A program made the translations under genes and the position numbers. The notes beneath the pieces are model-generated. The model saw nothing but the letters and a program-made list of their open reading frames with translations, did not search any database and was not told the DNA's origin. A DNA stretch of 32,013 nt from Rhodoferax sp. (GTDB taxonomy: Bacteria; Pseudomonadota; Gammaproteobacteria; Burkholderiales; Burkholderiaceae_C). The number at the start of each line of letters is the position of its first letter. The stretch's first letter is position 1. Where the stretch lies: contig NZ_JAGPBB010000047.1 of the NCBI RefSeq assembly GCF_018063565.1, positions 1-32,013 on the forward strand. Direction: 5' to 3'. This document shows positions 1-6,224 of this stretch, in pieces.

Positions 1-72
1 GAGCATTTCCTTGGTGAGTTGCGGCAGGGCCGCTTTGCCGCTCGCCGCGGCTGTCTTGTCATTGCGAGGCAT
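1..72 (-). CDS. N-terminal fragment of an unidentified leftward gene (runs off the window)
   Basis: An ATG (CAT at 70-72 on the given strand) is preceded on the minus strand by a strong AGGAG ribosome-binding site five bases upstream. The reading frame stays open to the window edge. The visible 24 residues begin MPRNDKTAAASGKAAL and continue into a more hydrophilic stretch. There is no signal peptide or recognisable domain. The lysine/alanine-rich start suggests a cytoplasmic protein. It diverges from the olsB-like operon, so the 180-base gap between them holds both promoters. I do not recognise the family from so short a fragment. Confidence 0.6.
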   Translation of the reverse strand, partial: MPRNDKTAAASGKAALPQLTKEML

Positions 73-136
73 GAAAACTCCTTTGGTGGATTGTTATGCC
101 TTGCACACAAAATTTCTGACAGGCTCCGTGGGCACT

Positions 137-154
137 GTGAAGCTGTGATGACAG
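137..154 (-). promoter_or_regulatory. Possible Pho box for the leftward gene at the window start
   Basis: Read on the minus strand this is CTGTCAT-CACA-GCTTCAC: one perfect PhoB half-site, a four-base spacer and a weak second half ending TTCAC, with 11-base periodicity. No good -10 hexamer lies 10 bases further on; the nearest candidate, CATAAC at 93-98, is too far away. The site is a weak candidate despite the perfect first half. Confidence 0.3.
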
Positions 155-164
155 GTCTTTTTGT

Positions 165-204
165 GTGTCACCAAAATGCCATCAAAACGCCATTGAGGCG
201 TCAT
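165..204 (+). promoter_or_regulatory. Tandem Pho box: four half-sites at 11-base spacing
   Basis: Four heptamers start at 165, 176, 187 and 198: GTGTCAC, ATGCCAT, ACGCCAT and GCGTCAT. Each is separated by four bases (CAAA, CAAA, TGAG). All fit the PhoB half-site pattern around CTGTCAT, and the exact 11-base period matches one helical turn per PhoB monomer. The array ends 46 bases before the olsB-like ATG. A weak -10 candidate, CATAAG, lies at 218-223. This is the longest such array in the window. Confidence 0.6.
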
Positions 205-250
205 CTTGGCGAGCCAACATAAGACACCCAATGAAAAAAAGGAGTCAGAA

Positions 251-1099
251 ATGAGAGAGTTGCCCAATCCAACGTTTGCACTTTCCCCCTTGGCTTTGCC
301 CAGGAGCTTGCTTCACCGATCCGCTGAATTTCATCAAGACACCCGGCCGGCAGCAACCTTACCGCTGGAGCGTGGTCCTCTGGTGGTGTCGTGGGCTCGG
401 CATCAGGATGAAGTCCGGGCGGTTCAACGCCTGAGGTATCGCGTATTTGCCAATGAGATGGGTGCTCGACTGAGTACCAGTCTGCCAGGTCACGACATTG
501 ACCTCTTTGACAATTATTGTGAACACCTGATGGTTTGTGATCAGGTCACTTCTGAAGTTGTGGGCACCTACCGACTCCTGACCCCTGTGCAGGCGGGTCG
601 CGTCGGCAGCACCTACAGCGACCTGGAGTTTGATTTGACCCGTTTGCGCGGCCTGCGCGAGCGAATGGTTGAACTGGGCCGCAGTTGTGTACACCCCGAC
701 TACCGAACTGGCGGCGTGATCATGGCACTTTGGGGTGCGCTGGCCGAATTTATGGTGCGAAACAAACTCGACACCATGATTGGCTGCGCCAGCATTCCGA
801 TGTTGCACAACGGTATTGCCAGCGGCGACGTCGCAGCGAGTATCTGGAGGCAGCTCAAGATGACCCATCTGGCACCCATCGAGCACCAGGTCCGGCCACG
901 TCTGCCTTTACCAGTTGAGCAACTGGATGGCAATCTGAATGTGGAACCTCCAGCGCTGATCAAGGGTTACCTGCGTTTGGGTGCCAAGATCCTTGGCGCA
1001 CCGGCCTGGGACCCCGACTTCAATACCGCAGACCTGCCCATGTTGATGCGCATCAACGATTTGCCAGCGCGTTACCGCAAGCACTTTCTCGGGGCATGA
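251..1099 (+). CDS. olsB: OlsB-like GNAT N-acyltransferase (putative L-ornithine N-alpha-acyltransferase)
   Basis: The predicted 282-residue cytoplasmic protein matches the OlsB/hemolysin-like branch of the GNAT superfamily. OlsB moves a 3-hydroxyacyl chain from acyl carrier protein to the alpha-amino group of ornithine, the first step of ornithine-lipid synthesis. Family landmarks seen are the LRYRVFANE segment near residue 60, the EHLMVCD and VVGTYRLL strands, and the ELGRSCVHPDYR acyl-carrier segment in mid-protein followed by IGCASIPM. I chose the ATG at 251 because AAAGGAG lies just upstream; an upstream in-frame ATG at 206 lacks a site and overlaps the end of the Pho box array. Its stop overlaps the next start by four bases (ATGA), so the two genes are probably translationally coupled. 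No OlsA O-acyltransferase is in the window. Another acyl-acceptor substrate is possible. Confidence 0.75.
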   Translation: MRELPNPTFALSPLALPRSLLHRSAEFHQDTRPAATLPLERGPLVVSWARHQDEVRAVQRLRYRVFANEMGARLSTSLPGHDIDLFDNYCEHLMVCDQVTSEVVGTYRLLTPVQAGRVGSTYSDLEFDLTRLRGLRERMVELGRSCVHPDYRTGGVIMALWGALAEFMVRNKLDTMIGCASIPMLHNGIASGDVAASIWRQLKMTHLAPIEHQVRPRLPLPVEQLDGNLNVEPPALIKGYLRLGAKILGAPAWDPDFNTADLPMLMRINDLPARYRKHFLGA

Positions 1100-1962
1100 T
1101 GCGAGCCAGTTTTAACGCGTTAGGGGCCATGAGCAGCGACGGGGAGCAGGTCGATGGTGATGACATCGATGTCACAGCAACCGTCCACCATCGGGCCATT
1201 TTTATCTCAGATCTGCACCTGGGCACGCCTGGTTTTCAGGCGGGTGCGTTGCTGGATTTCATCAAGCACCACCCGAGTGACTACCTTTACCTGGTCGGGG
1301 ATATTGTGGATGGCTGGCAGTTGCGCAGGCGATGGTTCTGGCCTGAACTGCACAACGATGTGGTGCAGAAGTTGTTGCGCCGGGCACGCAAGGGTTGTCG
1401 CATCATCTATATCCCGGGCAATCATGACGAGTTTGCACGGCGTTACTTTGGCCATCAGTTTGGTGGCATTGAGGTGGTGGACGATGCCGTTCACTTGACG
1501 GCCGACGGACGAAGCTTGTGGGTTACGCATGGGGATCGTTTCGACGGCGTGATCCGGGTCGCCAAATGGCTGGCCTACCTTGGCGACAACCTGTATGAAC
1601 TGACACTCAGACTGAATCGCCACCTGAACCATTGGCGCGCACGACTCGGGCTGTCGTACTGGTCACTTTCCGCGTATCTCAAACACAAGGTCAAAAAAGC
1701 GGTGATGTATGTCACTGACTTTGAAGAGGCGGTCGCCAATGAGGCACAGCGTCGTGGACACGATGGTGTGGTCTGTGGCCATATTCATCGTGCAGAGATT
1801 CGCACCATCAACGGAATTCTCTACTGCAACGATGGTGACTGGGTTGAAAGCTGTACCGCGCTGGTTGAGTCAGTCAGTGGCAAGCTTGAACTGGTGTACT
1901 GGCCCACCCCAGCTGTTGCGCAGCAGGTTAACAAACCTGTTTCGGTCGCAGTTATCACATAA
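1096..1962 (+). CDS. plcP: Calcineurin-like metallophosphoesterase, PlcP/LpxH-like (probable phospholipase C of lipid remodelling)
   Basis: A 288-residue cytoplasmic phosphoesterase with the full dinuclear-metal motif set: D39-x-H41 (SDLHLG), G68-D-x-x-D72, G-N109-H110-D111, a THGD motif near residue 147 and CGHIH near 231. Segments such as DNDVV-QKLLRRARKG-like helices, LSYWSLSAYLK and DGDWVESCTALVE are typical of PlcP-type proteins, usually annotated as UDP-2,3-diacylglucosamine diphosphatases. In rhizobia and marine bacteria PlcP is phosphate-repressed and cleaves membrane phospholipids to diacylglycerol. Co-translation with an OlsB-like enzyme and the upstream tandem Pho box favour that role over lipid A synthesis by LpxH. 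The agt glycosyltransferase that often accompanies plcP is not here. Two adjacent ATGs (1096, 1099) are possible starts. Confidence 0.8.
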   Translation: MMRASFNALGAMSSDGEQVDGDDIDVTATVHHRAIFISDLHLGTPGFQAGALLDFIKHHPSDYLYLVGDIVDGWQLRRRWFWPELHNDVVQKLLRRARKGCRIIYIPGNHDEFARRYFGHQFGGIEVVDDAVHLTADGRSLWVTHGDRFDGVIRVAKWLAYLGDNLYELTLRLNRHLNHWRARLGLSYWSLSAYLKHKVKKAVMYVTDFEEAVANEAQRRGHDGVVCGHIHRAEIRTINGILYCNDGDWVESCTALVESVSGKLELVYWPTPAVAQQVNKPVSVAVIT

Positions 1963-2018
1963 AAAGTGGCTCAAGCGCAATGCCTGTCTATATTGATAGA
2001 TATATTAAATATAGCAAA

Positions 2019-2480
2019 TTAGAGCACTTCGGGTGATTGGACTGTCACCACGACGGTTTGGGACAACTCCTCACGCTGGCGGCTCCGTAACCACCAGACC
2101 GCGCCCTTCTTCACCGAGCATTCACTGGCGTTTAATCCGATCAGGTGGGCAATGGTCTGCCCCAGCGTCGGTTGATGCCCGACCAGAAGCACGGTGCCTT
2201 TGGCATCCGGCCACTGTACCAACTCAAGAAGCTGGGCAACCGACGCACCAGGTGCCAATTCCTGGCGAATTTTGAACTTGCGGCCGAAGGCATTGGCGGT
2301 TTGCTCACATCGCAGAGCCGGGCTGACAAAAATGCGGGTGTTGTCAGGCAGCTGGCGGTCCAGCCAGGCGGCCATACGTGTCGCCTGCTTCTCACCGCGA
2401 CCGGTCAACGGTCTGGCCAGATCATTACATTCCTGTGTCCACTCTTGTGCTTCGGCATGACGCCACATCACCAGGTCCAT
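2019..2480 (-). CDS. sixA: SixA-like phosphohistidine phosphatase
   Basis: A 153-residue protein of the histidine phosphatase (phosphoglycerate mutase-like) superfamily, close to the length of E. coli SixA. The catalytic RHAEA motif is at residues 7-11 (nucleophile H8). A second conserved segment, LLVGHQPTLGQ, supplies the later catalytic histidine, and FVSPALRCEQTA supplies the phosphate-pocket arginine. SixA removes phosphate from histidine phosphotransfer proteins. The gene is convergent with plcP, with an AT-rich gap containing weak palindromes. The ribosome-binding site is poor (AGG eleven bases upstream). I see no Pho box upstream, so it may be outside the island's regulation. Confidence 0.85.
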   Translation of the reverse strand: MDLVMWRHAEAQEWTQECNDLARPLTGRGEKQATRMAAWLDRQLPDNTRIFVSPALRCEQTANAFGRKFKIRQELAPGASVAQLLELVQWPDAKGTVLLVGHQPTLGQTIAHLIGLNASECSVKKGAVWWLRSRQREELSQTVVVTVQSPEVL

Positions 2481-2673
2481 GTCGGTTGCCTATTCTGTTA
2501 ATTTGCAGCCATCTACAGCTTGTTTGGCGTTGGTGGCACCACGACGCAACCACTGGCGCTTTTCTTGACCGGGGTGATCGCCCGGACACCAACATGGGCA
2601 CCATCTTAAGGCGAACAGGTGACAGTTTTAAGACAGACCTGACTGCGCCACCTGCGGTGGGATCAGGCCGGAA
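2481..2673. other. Non-coding stretch between the zinc-ribbon gene and sixA
   Basis: No convincing gene is seen here; the open frames have poor composition and no ribosome-binding sites. A leftward promoter for sixA must lie near 2500-2560, but I cannot pick convincing -35/-10 hexamers. Confidence 0.4.
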
Positions 2674-2892
2674 TCAGGTCGTTTTGGGCTTGCATTCGAA
2701 ACAGAAAAACATCAACGCCGTGGGGTACTTTCTGAACGATCCATTGCTGCGCAATCGATGGTTCCCACACTTGATACAACTCATAGTGTGGCCCGACCCT
2801 CCGATGCTCTGATAGGGAGAGCCACTTTCCTTGGTCAGGTAGCGCAGACCACTGGAAGAAATCTGGGTTGTTTCAAATATTCTTTGCATCAT
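2674..2892 (-). CDS. Small zinc-ribbon protein of unknown function
   Basis: A 72-residue protein with two CxxC pairs: CIKCG near residue 39 and CFEC near residue 65. The spacing and the residues between them are typical of a zinc ribbon. The first half (SSSGLRYLTKESG, SIGGSGHTMSC) looks conserved rather than random, and I have the impression of similar small hypothetical proteins in Comamonadaceae. GGA sits five bases before the first ATG. It is divergent from glgC, with about 126 bases between. Function is unknown; nucleic-acid binding or a rubredoxin-like role are only guesses. Confidence 0.55.
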   Translation of the reverse strand: MMQRIFETTQISSSGLRYLTKESGSPYQSIGGSGHTMSCIKCGNHRLRSNGSFRKYPTALMFFCFECKPKTT

Positions 2893-2960
2893 TCATGTCC
2901 ATAAAACCCGACAGGCTAGTTGCTTCATGTGACTCGAATGTGTCAGTGTCGCCTCGACGA

Positions 2961-2978
2961 GTGTCATCGCAAGGTCAC
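2961..2978 (+). promoter_or_regulatory. Candidate Pho box and promoter of glgC
   Basis: GTGTCAT-CGCA-AGGTCAC: the first half matches the PhoB half-site in 6 of 7 positions and the second in 4 of 7, with an 11-base period. Exactly 10 bases downstream is TAAAAC (2989-2994), a 4-of-6 match to the -10 consensus. The same 10-base spacing is seen at the cpdB, phoD, phoX1 and phoX2 sites. The glgC ATG follows 24 bases after the -10. Confidence 0.45.
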
Positions 2979-3018
2979 ATGGTGGACGTAAAACCGAGTC
3001 AAAGAAGGGTTTGTACAC

Positions 3019-4326
3019 ATGACAACTGCTCAGGATCCAGATGCCCCCAGACGGACTTCCTCAGATCGTCGTTTTGTCAGTCAGCTGACGCGCAACACCT
3101 TTGCGATGGTGCTCGAAGGTGAGCGAGCCAGCAGCCTGCATGAATTGACCGACTGGCGATCCAAGCCTGCAGTTGCGTTTGGCGGCAAATTCCGCATCAT
3201 TGACTTTGCCTTGTCCAATTGTGTTAACTCGGGTGTGCGTCGTGTTGGTGTCGCCACTCAGTACCGGGCACAGAGTCTGATCCGCCACCTGCAACTGGGT
3301 TGGAGCTTTCTGGATGGCAGATTGGGCGAGTTCATTGAGATCATGCCGGCGCAGCAGCAGGTACACGAGTCGCAGTGGTACAAGGGCAGTGCCGACGCGG
3401 TCTACCAGAACCTGCGTGAAATTCGCCGGGCCGCACCGGCCTATGTACTGGTGCTTTCGGGGGACCACATCTACCGCATGGACTATGGCCGCCTGCTTGC
3501 CGAGCATGTCGAGCGGCAAGCGGATGTGACCATGGCGTGTATCAGGGTGCCTGCATCAGAGGCAGCACGTCATGGTGCCGTCAGGGTGGACGAACACCAG
3601 CGCGTCCTTTCGTTTGACCCCTGCAAAGGTGATGCAGCTGCATCACCTGCAGACGCGATAACGGCCCTGGTGGGCATGGGTATTTACGTTTTTGATGCGG
3701 CCTTTCTGTATGAGCAGCTGTTGCGTGACGCGCAGGACCCCAACTCCGGTCACGACCTGCGACGCGATGTTTTGCCCTACTGCGCCCGGCACCATCGTCT
3801 ATACGTTCAGGATTTTGAGGACAGCCGCGTTGGAGATCTGGACAAACCCGCCTACTGGCGTGATGTCAACACCATTGACGCCTATTGGGCGGCCAACATG
3901 GATTTGGTGCAGGTCACGCCACATCTGAACCTGTATGACAACGAGTGGCCGATCTGGACCTGGCAGCCGCAGAGCCCACCTGCCAAGTTTGTTCACGATG
4001 ACCCCCACAGATGTGGCGTTGCATTGGACTCGATGGTCGCGGGGGGCTGCATCGTGAGTGGCGCCACGGTTCGCCGTTCAATGCTGTTTGCGGATGTTCG
4101 TCTTCACAGCAACTCCTTGATCGAGGACTCGATGATTCTGGCCAATGTCCAGATCGGCATGGGCTGCACGCTCAAGAGGTGCATCATTGACAAGAACTGC
4201 AATATTCCTGACGGCACCATGATTGGGCTCGACCCAGTCGAAGATGCGCGTCGCTTTCATGTCACGCAAGGCGGGGTGACCCTGGTGACACGGGTGATGC
4301 TGGGCCAAGAGTTGAGCCTGCTGTAA
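3019..4326 (+). CDS. glgC: GlgC-like glucose-1-phosphate adenylyltransferase homologue with degenerate catalytic motifs
   Basis: The 435-residue protein is full length and collinear with bacterial ADP-glucose pyrophosphorylase, with nucleotidyltransferase and left-handed beta-helix domains. Conserved parts include KPAVAFGGKFRIIDFALSNC (49-68), WYKGSADAVYQN (120-131), SGDHIYRMDY (147-156, holding the D142 equivalent), YWRDV and PPAKFV. Two key motifs are altered. The Gly-rich loop, GGRGTR in E. coli, reads GERASS (34-39), replacing two glycines and catalytic R32. The glucose-1-phosphate motif FVEKP reads FDPCK (199-203), losing E194/K195. The activator lysine K39 is W46. It may be catalytically poor, a regulatory subunit as with GlgD, or altered in substrate. 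AAGGG lies about 10 bases before the ATG. It converges on the hydrolase gene with seven bases between. Confidence 0.8.
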   Translation: MTTAQDPDAPRRTSSDRRFVSQLTRNTFAMVLEGERASSLHELTDWRSKPAVAFGGKFRIIDFALSNCVNSGVRRVGVATQYRAQSLIRHLQLGWSFLDGRLGEFIEIMPAQQQVHESQWYKGSADAVYQNLREIRRAAPAYVLVLSGDHIYRMDYGRLLAEHVERQADVTMACIRVPASEAARHGAVRVDEHQRVLSFDPCKGDAAASPADAITALVGMGIYVFDAAFLYEQLLRDAQDPNSGHDLRRDVLPYCARHHRLYVQDFEDSRVGDLDKPAYWRDVNTIDAYWAANMDLVQVTPHLNLYDNEWPIWTWQPQSPPAKFVHDDPHRCGVALDSMVAGGCIVSGATVRRSMLFADVRLHSNSLIEDSMILANVQIGMGCTLKRCIIDKNCNIPDGTMIGLDPVEDARRFHVTQGGVTLVTRVMLGQELSLL

Positions 4327-4333
4327 AAGTGCA

Positions 4334-5290
4334 TCAGACGGTAGACACGGTCAGCAGCCATTGGCCCAATGCTTCAAACATGGCCTGCCTGGGAGCTGCA
4401 CCTGACAGCGTCAGATCATGAATGCCGTCAGGAACCGCTTTGACGCAAACGTGATTGCCCAGGCCGGGCGCCAGCCGGTGAATGTCTGCGACATTCAGCA
4501 CGGTGTCGCTGCGCATGGCCATCGGGTTAAATTGTTTTGGCCAAGTGCTTTGTTCGGCATGTAGCACCAAGACAGGGCAGGGGATAGCCAAGCCTTTGGC
4601 CACCTCGGTGTGCGCCAGATAAATGGCACGCAACCATCCCGCGTAGATCGGAAAGCCAGCAATCGGTTTCCATTCTCTGTTGTAGTCCCACTGGCCATGG
4701 TGTTCACGGTGAAGGCTTTGCCCATAGATTTCCGAGAGTTCGGGCAGTCGCAGGTGTGGCAGCCATCTCCCGATTGCCGCCAAGATGAGGACCAGAAAAC
4801 GCTTCTGCCAGGTTGGCAGGTTCAAATCCAGAAAAGGGCTGTTCAAAAAGACCGCGTTGATCATTGACCGATTTTTTCCGCGGTGGGCATACAGCGCTGC
4901 CACCAGTCCACCGGTCGAGTGGCCGTTGATCAGCAACCAGTCCATCAGCTCGTATTTGCCCAATACAGCAATGGCTGCATCAACATCCTGCAAGTACTCA
5001 TCAATGTCCGTGGTGAAATTGGGGTGCTGGTGAGGGCGCATGGCACGGCCATGGCGGCGTAAGTCCAAGGCGTAAAAATTCAATCCAGCCGCGTTGTAAA
5101 AGTCAGCCAGGTGCACCTGAAAAAAGTAATCCACGTAACCGTGAATGTACAGAACCGCCCGGCTTGACGCACTGGCACAGCGCCTGCGCACCAATACCGT
5201 GTCAACCAGTCCCTCCGGCGCACCCAGTCCTGACAGGGTTGACTGCTCAAAATTGGGTAGCAGATCGGGTGTCCAGGGTGTTTGGTCCAT
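4334..5290 (-). CDS. Alpha/beta hydrolase (serine aminopeptidase S33 / monoacylglycerol lipase-like)
   Basis: The 318-residue protein has an alpha/beta-hydrolase fold. It has an oxyanion-region YIHGYVDYF segment, a LDLRRHGRA strand, the nucleophile elbow GHSTGG (serine near residue 123), an acid in the VLVLHAE strand region and a catalytic histidine in DGIHDL near the C-terminus. It belongs to the lysophospholipase/monoacylglycerol-lipase-like group (Hydrolase_4) and has no signal peptide. In a phosphate-starvation setting it could handle lysophospholipids or monoacylglycerols, but that is inference. The region before the ATG is C-rich on the coding strand and has no Shine-Dalgarno sequence, so initiation may be weak or leaderless. 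It is divergent from the membrane gene at 5457. Confidence 0.8.
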   Translation of the reverse strand: MDQTPWTPDLLPNFEQSTLSGLGAPEGLVDTVLVRRRCASASSRAVLYIHGYVDYFFQVHLADFYNAAGLNFYALDLRRHGRAMRPHQHPNFTTDIDEYLQDVDAAIAVLGKYELMDWLLINGHSTGGLVAALYAHRGKNRSMINAVFLNSPFLDLNLPTWQKRFLVLILAAIGRWLPHLRLPELSEIYGQSLHREHHGQWDYNREWKPIAGFPIYAGWLRAIYLAHTEVAKGLAIPCPVLVLHAEQSTWPKQFNPMAMRSDTVLNVADIHRLAPGLGNHVCVKAVPDGIHDLTLSGAAPRQAMFEALGQWLLTVSTV

Positions 5291-5368
5291 CAGGGGGGTA
5301 GGTATCTTGCGGGATCGTCATGGTATCAAGGCGTGAGGCACCGCTCGTCACGTCACTGACACCTGACG

Positions 5369-5386
5369 AAGTCACCAAATTGACAC
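5369..5386 (+). promoter_or_regulatory. Candidate Pho box upstream of the membrane-protein gene
   Basis: AAGTCAC-CAAA-TTGACAC has an 11-base period; each half matches the PhoB half-site in 4 of 7 positions. Ten bases downstream is TAAATT (5397-5402), a 4-of-6 -10 match. The second half, TTGACAC, also serves as a good sigma-70 -35 hexamer and is identical to the second half of the phoX2 site. The flanks (5347-5390) are crowded with GTCAC/GTGAC words in both orientations, so the exact register and direction are uncertain. Confidence 0.35.
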
Positions 5387-5456
5387 GTGTCCCGCCTAAA
5401 TTCACGGCACCGGCAAGTCGCCGGTTTGTTAACCACGCCCAACCCGGAGTCTATTC

Positions 5457-6068
5457 ATGCAGGAATTTATCGCGAAAGTCCGAACTTTGCAGTGGGACGA
5501 CCACCGTTACTACCACCAGTGCCGCATCAACCAGACGTTGCATCTGATCAGTGCCATCAGTTTTCTGGTCTCCTATGTATTGCTGTTTGTCAACCCGGCA
5601 GCAGCCGGTCTGGTCGGCTGGCTGGTCGGTATGGTGACCCGCCAATCGGGGCACATTTTCTTTGAGCCAAGGGGTTACGACGAAATCAATCAGGCCACCG
5701 ACGAATACAAGGAGTCGATCAAGGCCGGTTACAACATGCGTCGTAAAGCGGTTCTGTTGATGGTCTGGGTGTCCATGCCGCTGCTACTGGCGCTGGAGCC
5801 CAGCCTGTTTGGCCTGATTGAACCGGCGCACGGTTTTACTGAGTATGCCCATGATGTCGGGCTGGTGTGGTTGGCACTGGGTGCGACGGGTGTATTGCTT
5901 CGCACGGTACACCTTTTCTTCTTGCGTGGACCAAGCTGGGGCCTGGCCTGGGCCACCAAGATTTTGCTGGACCCCTTTCACAACGTTGCCTGCTACTGGG
6001 AATCCCCTTTGGCGTTGATGCGGGGTCAGCGCTATGACCCCATCGAAGCGTCACAACGCTCACACTAA
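5457..6068 (+). CDS. Conserved integral membrane protein with histidine motifs (Mpo1/DUF962-like?)
   Basis: A 203-residue protein with four likely membrane spans: about residues 28-47, 48-64, 97-121 and 134-155. Conserved-looking histidine motifs lie near the membrane: HRYYHQCRIN at 16-25, LHL, GHIFFEPRGYDE, HLFFLR and DPFHN. This pattern of His residues around short hydrophobic segments recalls Mpo1/DUF962 fatty-acid dioxygenases and membrane di-iron hydroxylases, but I cannot confirm membership by eye. GGAG lies about ten bases before the ATG. With OlsB and PlcP nearby it could modify lipids, for example hydroxylating acyl chains. That is inference from context only. Confidence 0.6.
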   Translation: MQEFIAKVRTLQWDDHRYYHQCRINQTLHLISAISFLVSYVLLFVNPAAAGLVGWLVGMVTRQSGHIFFEPRGYDEINQATDEYKESIKAGYNMRRKAVLLMVWVSMPLLLALEPSLFGLIEPAHGFTEYAHDVGLVWLALGATGVLLRTVHLFFLRGPSWGLAWATKILLDPFHNVACYWESPLALMRGQRYDPIEASQRSH

Positions 6069-6075
6069 AACGGGT

Positions 6076-6109
6076 TGGCAACCGGAGCCAATGTTCGGCG
6101 CGGTTGCCA
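6076..6109 (+). other. Hairpin after the membrane-protein gene
   Basis: TGGCAACCG at 6076-6084 and CGGTTGCCA at 6101-6109 form a perfect nine-base inverted repeat with a 16-base loop, eight bases past the stop. There is no U-tract, so this may be a transcript-stabilising or Rho-dependent structure, not a clear intrinsic terminator. Confidence 0.4.
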
Positions 6110-6140
6110 CGCACTCAGTCCGCAGGTTGACATCGCTGCG

Positions 6141-6158
6141 ATGACATGCCGCTGCCAT
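6141..6158 (+). promoter_or_regulatory. Candidate Pho box of the phytase-like lipoprotein gene
   Basis: ATGACAT-GCCG-CTGCCAT: halves match the PhoB half-site in 5 of 7 and 6 of 7 positions with an 11-base period. Possible -10 hexamers are CATCAT (6168-6173, 9 bases away) and CATACT (6171-6176, 12 bases away). The site lies 66 bases before the preferred start. Confidence 0.5.
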
Positions 6159-6224
6159 GCGGTTTTTCATCATACTGAAACATACGGTCGCAACACTCCA
6201 CCCCTTTAACCCGTGGAGATGACC

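Noticed and set aside
1096-1962. Assignment of the metallophosphoesterase as lipid A enzyme LpxH
   Set aside because: The motifs fit both, but co-translation with an OlsB-like enzyme behind a tandem Pho box, and PlcP-type segments, make LpxH less likely. It is kept as the alternative.
2378-2812. Rightward open frame spanning the sixA start and the zinc-ribbon gene
   Set aside because: No ribosome-binding site or domain; it overlaps two better-supported leftward genes.
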